Shown here: positions 59,942 through 64,000 of the stretch, one piece after another
Position numbering within the stretch: position 1 is the first letter of the stretch
How the letters are laid out: every line of letters starts with the position of its first letter
DNA from: Anaerolineaceae bacterium
GTDB taxonomy: Bacteria > Chloroflexota > Anaerolineae > Aggregatilineales > Phototrophicaceae
Direction: 5' to 3'
Assembly (NCBI GenBank): GCA_002699585.1
Contig: PABP01000009.1
Coordinates: 731,750 to 795,749 of the forward strand
DNA length: 64,000 nucleotides
Translations under genes and position numbers: made by a program
The notes under the pieces: model-generated
Database searches by the model: none
What the model was told of the DNA's origin: nothing
Seen by the model: the letters and a program-made list of their open reading frames with translations, nothing else

Positions 59942-61012
59942 TTAAGATGTTGAAGGCTGCGTATCTACCTGTAAAAAGGGCGGTGGTGTTCCCGCATAGC
60001 CCAGGACATTGGCATTAGCCTCACCAATAGATAAGCTACCCGTCAGGTCGCTGCTGCTCTTGACCACGCCCAGGCCATAGATAATCCCATCTGGCGCTTG
60101 GGCACAACTGGTCAACGTACCGATCTTCTGCCCATCAGAAAGAATATCCAACGGGGCCGCTTGCGCCTCGCTGAGCTGCAACCGGACGAGCACACGGGCA
60201 ATCCGTTCGCGGCTGTCCATCCGGGCGATGATCTCCTGGCCCGTATAGCAGCCCTTATTGAAACTGACCTCGTCATACAAGCCAATCTCCAGCGGAATTG
60301 CGTTTGCAAATTCTGGGGCCGCTGGTTGTCCCGCCCGGATGCGCAGAACGTTATAAGTCAATGACCCTGCCGGACTTAACCCAGACGCCTTACCTGCTTC
60401 CAGGATATGGTCATATACGGCTGAGGCGTCATCAATGTTGCATACGATCTGCCAGTGCCCACCGACCAGGGGCTTGTTTTTCAGCAGCGTGACGTCTTGG
60501 CCTGATATAGAAGTCGGCTTGGCTAGCAAGCCTTCAGTCTGTGGAATGTCTGCCGCCAGGTCGGTTGCGACGGTATCGGCGTTTGGCCCGTGTAGCCCGA
60601 ACATGGCCGTTTGCTCTGTGATGTCCGTAATCTGTACATCGTCGCCAAAGAAGATATGCCGCTGCAAATACTGCGCGACGGCTGACGCACGCCCTGGCTC
60701 TGTTACGAGCAGAAAGGCGTCATCCAACGCATAGACCACAACCCGGTCGATGATGCGCGCGTTATCAGTGGTAAAAATCGTAGGACGGCCTTCGTATGCA
60801 TTTAGATCGACCAGCTTATTGGTTGACATCCGATTGAGGAAATCGGCACGCTTTTGGCCTATCAGCCGAATGCGCCCCTGATGCGAGCGGTCTAGAATGA
60901 CAGCCTGATTCAGGGCGTGGTCATATTCACGGGTCTGGTCTGCATAGTGCAGTGGAATGCCATCGCCAGCGAGGGTGGCACCGTGTCGCAAATGGGTTTC
61001 TCTCATACTCAT
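59942..61012 (-). CDS. ygfZ: Folate-binding protein YgfZ (GcvT-like)
   Basis: YgfZ proteins bind tetrahydrofolate and help in assembly or repair of iron-sulfur clusters. The protein has the GcvT/aminomethyltransferase fold, with RIRLIGQKRADFLNRMSTNK near residue 48. It also has the hallmark K-G-C-Y-T-G-Q-E in VSFNKGCYTGQEIIARMDSR near 251 and a C-terminal beta domain. The intact KGCYTGQE argues for YgfZ rather than the glycine-cleavage T protein, and no gcv genes are adjacent. Its start overlaps the gmk stop by 4 bases (ATGA). Confidence 0.93.
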   Translation of the reverse strand: MSMRETHLRHGATLAGDGIPLHYADQTREYDHALNQAVILDRSHQGRIRLIGQKRADFLNRMSTNKLVDLNAYEGRPTIFTTDNARIIDRVVVYALDDAFLLVTEPGRASAVAQYLQRHIFFGDDVQITDITEQTAMFGLHGPNADTVATDLAADIPQTEGLLAKPTSISGQDVTLLKNKPLVGGHWQIVCNIDDASAVYDHILEAGKASGLSPAGSLTYNVLRIRAGQPAAPEFANAIPLEIGLYDEVSFNKGCYTGQEIIARMDSRERIARVLVRLQLSEAQAAPLDILSDGQKIGTLTSCAQAPDGIIYGLGVVKSSSDLTGSLSIGEANANVLGYAGTPPPFLQVDTQPSTS

Positions 61013-61644
61013 GAGTGAACCCGTGTCGTATCACGATGGGCCGCACGCTCCTGCCGGATAATGCTGAGCAGTTCAGCCGCCGCTTCATCACGGTCGGAAT
61101 TGACGATGGTATGGTCACATTCGGATTGGAAGGGGAGTTCGAGTATCTTGGCCCGGCTCAGGCGCTCCTGAATGACATCTTCGGGGTCGTTGCGGTCTTC
61201 CATCCGGGTGCGCAAATTAGCCAGGATTTCTGTTTCGGTGTCACCGGGAACAGTGACGAATACCAGTACCGTAGTAGCAGGGTACGATTCTTTGAGGATG
61301 CGAGCGCCCAATACCTCAATGTCAGCGATAATATCGCGCCCTTGTTCCAGCGATTGCTCGACCGTTGCGCGGGGCACGCCATAAAAATTACCCGGTGTCA
61401 CTTCCTGATGCTCAACTAAAGCATTGTTGGCGATCATCTGCCGGAACTGCTCGTCGCTCAAGAATAAATAGTCAACCCCATCGATTTCTCCGGGGCGTCG
61501 TTCGCGAGTTGTGGCTGTCACCAGGTCATTTAAGTCGTCCATGGATGCCAGCGCGGCGTTCATCAGCGTATTTTTGCCAGCGCCACCAGGGCCGACTATG
61601 ACGAATAACAAACCTCGCTCGACTTCGTTTTCTAGCATCTGCAC
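61009..61644 (-). CDS. gmk: Guanylate kinase
   Basis: Gmk phosphorylates GMP to GDP. The P-loop is VIVGPGGAGKNTLMNAALAS near residue 16, with GGAGKNT in place of the common GSGVGKGT but with all the needed glycines and Lys. TTRERRPGEIDGVDYLFLSD near 44 binds GMP. HQEVTPGNFYGVPRATVEQS is near 78, and the lid RMEDRNDPEDVIQERLSRAK is near 148. The 211 residues are normal. The start is a GTG at 61644 or an ATG two codons later. It overlaps ygfZ by 4 bases. Confidence 0.95.
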   Translation of the reverse strand: MQMLENEVERGLLFVIVGPGGAGKNTLMNAALASMDDLNDLVTATTRERRPGEIDGVDYLFLSDEQFRQMIANNALVEHQEVTPGNFYGVPRATVEQSLEQGRDIIADIEVLGARILKESYPATTVLVFVTVPGDTETEILANLRTRMEDRNDPEDVIQERLSRAKILELPFQSECDHTIVNSDRDEAAAELLSIIRQERAAHRDTTRVHS

Positions 61645-61758
61645 CTATCCCTTTACCTGCGTAGATACAGTGTAGCATCATCACCTTGCGACGACCAGAC
61701 ATCAACCTGATAGCAAAGTAAGGATTGCCTAACCAATGGCAGCTAATAGTGTGCTGAC

Positions 61759-61787
61759 AAAAAAAGACTGCCCATGTGGGCAGCCTT
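61759..61787 (-). terminator. Terminator of the PA14-like surface protein gene (minus strand)
   Basis: CTGCCC (61768-61773) pairs with GGGCAG (61778-61783) over ATGT, and the flanks extend the pairing. On the minus strand seven T follow (61765-61759). Confidence 0.78.
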
Positions 61788-61816
61788 CTCTTACTTCTGC
61801 GTATTGCGTCGCCGGT

Positions 61817-64000
61817 TTACGGCTCGGCAATGGTGATGTCGGTAATCCACCAGCTCTCTTTGAAGTTGAATGGACTTTGATTCCTGATCTGGAAGTCGTC
61901 ACCTTCATCCGGCCCCTTCTGGTTTTGTCGATCAAACCGGAATCGTAGGCTGATAAACTGACCTGCATAGAGTGATAGGTCATGGGCTTTAGAAACCCAG
62001 AGGTCTGGGATCTCTGCTGTATTATCTGGCATCTCAATGCCGCGATAGGTCGGATCATCAAAGGCCACACCAGAGTTCGTGCTGTAGATGGTCATACCTA
62101 CGACCGCATTGCTGGTTGCTTCATAGTAGTCCAGCCAGATTGTGTGGTTGCCCGCCGGGATCGTTCGCAACACAGTATTGTATCTGACGCCTTGGTTTCG
62201 CCAATTGTCAACCAACAGGCATTCCGTATTGTCTGGCGATGGATAGGTGTCATTTGTGCCGGTCGTATACTCACCACTACGGCCCTTGTCCACGCAATTC
62301 GGATCATCTTGATCGTAGTCGATCCATAGGCGGACGCCATCATCAGCCCATGTCTCAAAGACAAACGTGGTCGGCGCATCCAGCGTGAACGTCCGCATAA
62401 AGCGTATGGACACATTATCCCTGCCCCAACTATCCGACACACCCGCGAAGTCCCTACCGAGTTGGTCGCTACCAAAGGTGAAATCGATGGATGTACCAAC
62501 CGGGATATTGGCGTAGTCACGATTGTAACCCGTCTCATTTCTACCGGAGGAACTGTTATAGTCCAGTTCTCGACCGTCGAAGAGATCAGCCGTCCAGTCA
62601 CTGGTCCACATACCGGTGGGGTAGGTACCAACGGGTGGTGCACCTTTTAAGCCGTTTTGTGTCCAGCTAAAACCACCATCCGTGCTGACTTCAACATTGG
62701 GGTAGCCATTCCAGCCCGTTTCGTAGTACGTCCAGTACTGGACAACCGGGTTGACAGCACCTGTCAGGTCGAGCACGCCATCCAGTAACAAGGACGAGTT
62801 GCTGCGTTGGACGGCACCCACATCTTCGTCTTCCGTCGGGCCATATTCCGGGCTATCCGTAAACGATGTATTACCGGACGTACCCTGGGTCATGATGATG
62901 GTTTCACCACCACCGCCTTCGAACCACTGCATTTCAAAGCGATAGGTACAACCGGACTGGAGTACCGCACGGCCCGTATTCGTCTGGTCACCATGATAGT
63001 TCCAGTCGTCGATCATGTTCCATTCGTTTTCAGCCATCGGTAGGTCCGGCGTGGCTGTGATCGTACATGGGCCACTGGCGACCTCATAGCGCATGCGTGC
63101 GCCATCATCGCTGATAGTCTGGAACAGATAAGTACCGGGATCAACCACACCACCGATAGATGCTGGGCCAACCAGACCTGTGGTGACAATCCAACGGCCA
63201 GCGATGCGATCAGAATCAATATCTTGTGCACCTGGTTGCGCGCGCATATCCTGGTAATCGCGATAAATGATGGAACTGTCGAAGTTCACGAAACTAAAGC
63301 TGCTGCTTGAGTTTGGCATGGGCGTATTGTCGAAGTACCAATCCGCGCAATCATCATGATTACCGCTGCCCATTGGGCAACCAACGTCACGTAGATTGAC
63401 AAACTCACGGTGCCAGGTCAATTGACCCAAACCGGCAGTCGCACTTTGCCCACGTCCAAACGTCTGGCTGATGCCCCAGATACCTTCCGGGATCCAGTTG
63501 CGCATATTTTTCGCGCTGTCGAAGAATTGGCCTTCAGCCAGGTCACGGTCGATCACATAAACATCTGGATCGTTGTATTCCACGCGGACCTCATCAATGT
63601 ACCAACCATCCCACTCGGTACCATTGCGCAAGGCATCCAAGACGAAACGGATACGGATGATGCGGCCTGCGCCTGTCGTGCCACCCTTGGCATAGTCGGA
63701 TAGATTGACCCGTTCATATTGCCATGTATAGGTACGCTTCTGGCTGCGCTGTTCCCACAGCACATTCCACTCGCTCCAACCGTAGTTTTTCTCGTAGCAC
63801 TGCTCATAGCCGTTCAAGCAGTAGTCCATCAAACTATCATTAGCATACTTATCTGGCTCGAAGTACGCGACTTCGACACGGGCACGGTGATTGCTACCTA
63901 CAGCAAACCGTGACCAGAAGTCCAACATCGGCACATCCGTCGCATCGACACCGCGCAAGTCAATCCATGTCGCTAGCTCAATGACCTGGAAAGAATCCTC
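61817..64000 (-). CDS. Large surface/secreted protein with PA14-like regions (5' end cut by window)
   Basis: The frame is open to base 64000, so the start lies beyond the window; at least 727 residues are visible. Two stretches resemble the PA14 beta-barrel: YLFQTISDDGARMRYEVASG and VFETWADDGVRLWIDYDQDD, each the D-D-G-x-R-x-W/Y pattern of sugar-binding PA14. Between and around them are jelly-roll-like segments (VPMLDFWSRFAVGSNHRARV, VQYWTYYETGWNGYPNVEVS) of the sort found beside immune inhibitor A-type metalloproteases. No HExxH appears in the visible part. It is probably an adhesin, a glycan-binding surface protein or the end of a secreted protease. A terminator follows. Confidence 0.7.
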   Translation of the reverse strand, partial: EDSFQVIELATWIDLRGVDATDVPMLDFWSRFAVGSNHRARVEVAYFEPDKYANDSLMDYCLNGYEQCYEKNYGWSEWNVLWEQRSQKRTYTWQYERVNLSDYAKGGTTGAGRIIRIRFVLDALRNGTEWDGWYIDEVRVEYNDPDVYVIDRDLAEGQFFDSAKNMRNWIPEGIWGISQTFGRGQSATAGLGQLTWHREFVNLRDVGCPMGSGNHDDCADWYFDNTPMPNSSSSFSFVNFDSSIIYRDYQDMRAQPGAQDIDSDRIAGRWIVTTGLVGPASIGGVVDPGTYLFQTISDDGARMRYEVASGPCTITATPDLPMAENEWNMIDDWNYHGDQTNTGRAVLQSGCTYRFEMQWFEGGGGETIIMTQGTSGNTSFTDSPEYGPTEDEDVGAVQRSNSSLLLDGVLDLTGAVNPVVQYWTYYETGWNGYPNVEVSTDGGFSWTQNGLKGAPPVGTYPTGMWTSDWTADLFDGRELDYNSSSGRNETGYNRDYANIPVGTSIDFTFGSDQLGRDFAGVSDSWGRDNVSIRFMRTFTLDAPTTFVFETWADDGVRLWIDYDQDDPNCVDKGRSGEYTTGTNDTYPSPDNTECLLVDNWRNQGVRYNTVLRTIPAGNHTIWLDYYEATSNAVVGMTIYSTNSGVAFDDPTYRGIEMPDNTAEIPDLWVSKAHDLSLYAGQFISLRFRFDRQNQKGPDEGDDFQIRNQSPFNFKESWWITDITIAEP

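Noticed and set aside
1-64000. Search for CRISPR arrays, insertion sequences, phage genes and toxin-antitoxin pairs
   Set aside because: No regularly spaced repeats, transposase or phage structural genes or small paired genes were seen; the lone recombinase is not enough to define an element.

Overview
The window reads as a chromosomal segment of a Chloroflexota bacterium, most likely class Anaerolineae or a close relative (inference). The pointers are a short IF-2 of about 600 residues, TP-rich linkers in secreted proteins joined to SH3 and hydrolase domains, DUF1385/YqhQ, CpXC and DUF971 proteins, and several secreted TIM-barrel proteins. Genes are dense, short overlaps of 1 to 8 bases are common, and GTG or TTG starts are frequent. 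I saw no rRNA, CRISPR array, insertion sequence or prophage.

Layout. 1-1928: the tail of an unknown acidic protein, then two membrane proteins on the minus strand. 2126-9830: a classical transcription/translation operon, nusA-ylxR-infB-rbfA-nrnA-truB-ribF, driven by a near-consensus promoter followed at once by a leader hairpin. rimP, which usually sits first, is missing here. 9830-12650: tandem hairpin repeats, era, small unknown genes and a histidine phosphatase. 12676-15584: pckA and mdh, the two oxaloacetate enzymes, with a perfect CRP-type palindrome upstream of pckA. 15674-24353: a lone tyrosine recombinase, a phosphoesterase, two PspC proteins, a YkgJ-type protein and fmt, then recJ, a secreted TIM-barrel protein and a DUF1385 protein. 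24384-34680: two minus-strand genes of uncertain role, mutS, a ROK-family kinase without its zinc motif, a soluble GAF-PAS histidine kinase, a CpXC protein and a second secreted TIM-barrel protein.

34884-43076: a secreted lectin-like protein with its membrane neighbour, a methyltransferase, an OmpR-type regulator with two palindromes upstream, a lipase-like hydrolase, an SDR, tRNA-Val, an HTH protein with a possible LAGLIDADG-like domain, an RNase H with an extra N-terminal domain, and dcd. 43187-54623: argS with an altered HIGH motif, methyltransferases, an epimerase, an ABC exporter, a homoserine kinase, a PAS histidine kinase and a toroid glycosidase-like protein. 54620-64000: a lipoprotein, a 42-residue membrane protein, a DUF971 protein, an SH3/beta-lactamase-fold secreted protein, tRNA-Leu, a FtsB/DivIC-like protein, ygfZ, gmk, and the end of a large PA14-like surface protein that runs off the window.

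Most of the window is core metabolism and information processing. The less ordinary signals are regulatory (the CRP-type site at pckA, the leader hairpin at nusA, palindromes before the response regulator), residue-level changes in core enzymes (ArgS, ThrB, ROK), and the unexplained secreted and two-domain proteins. I did not find a gene cluster that I would call a new defence or mobile system.
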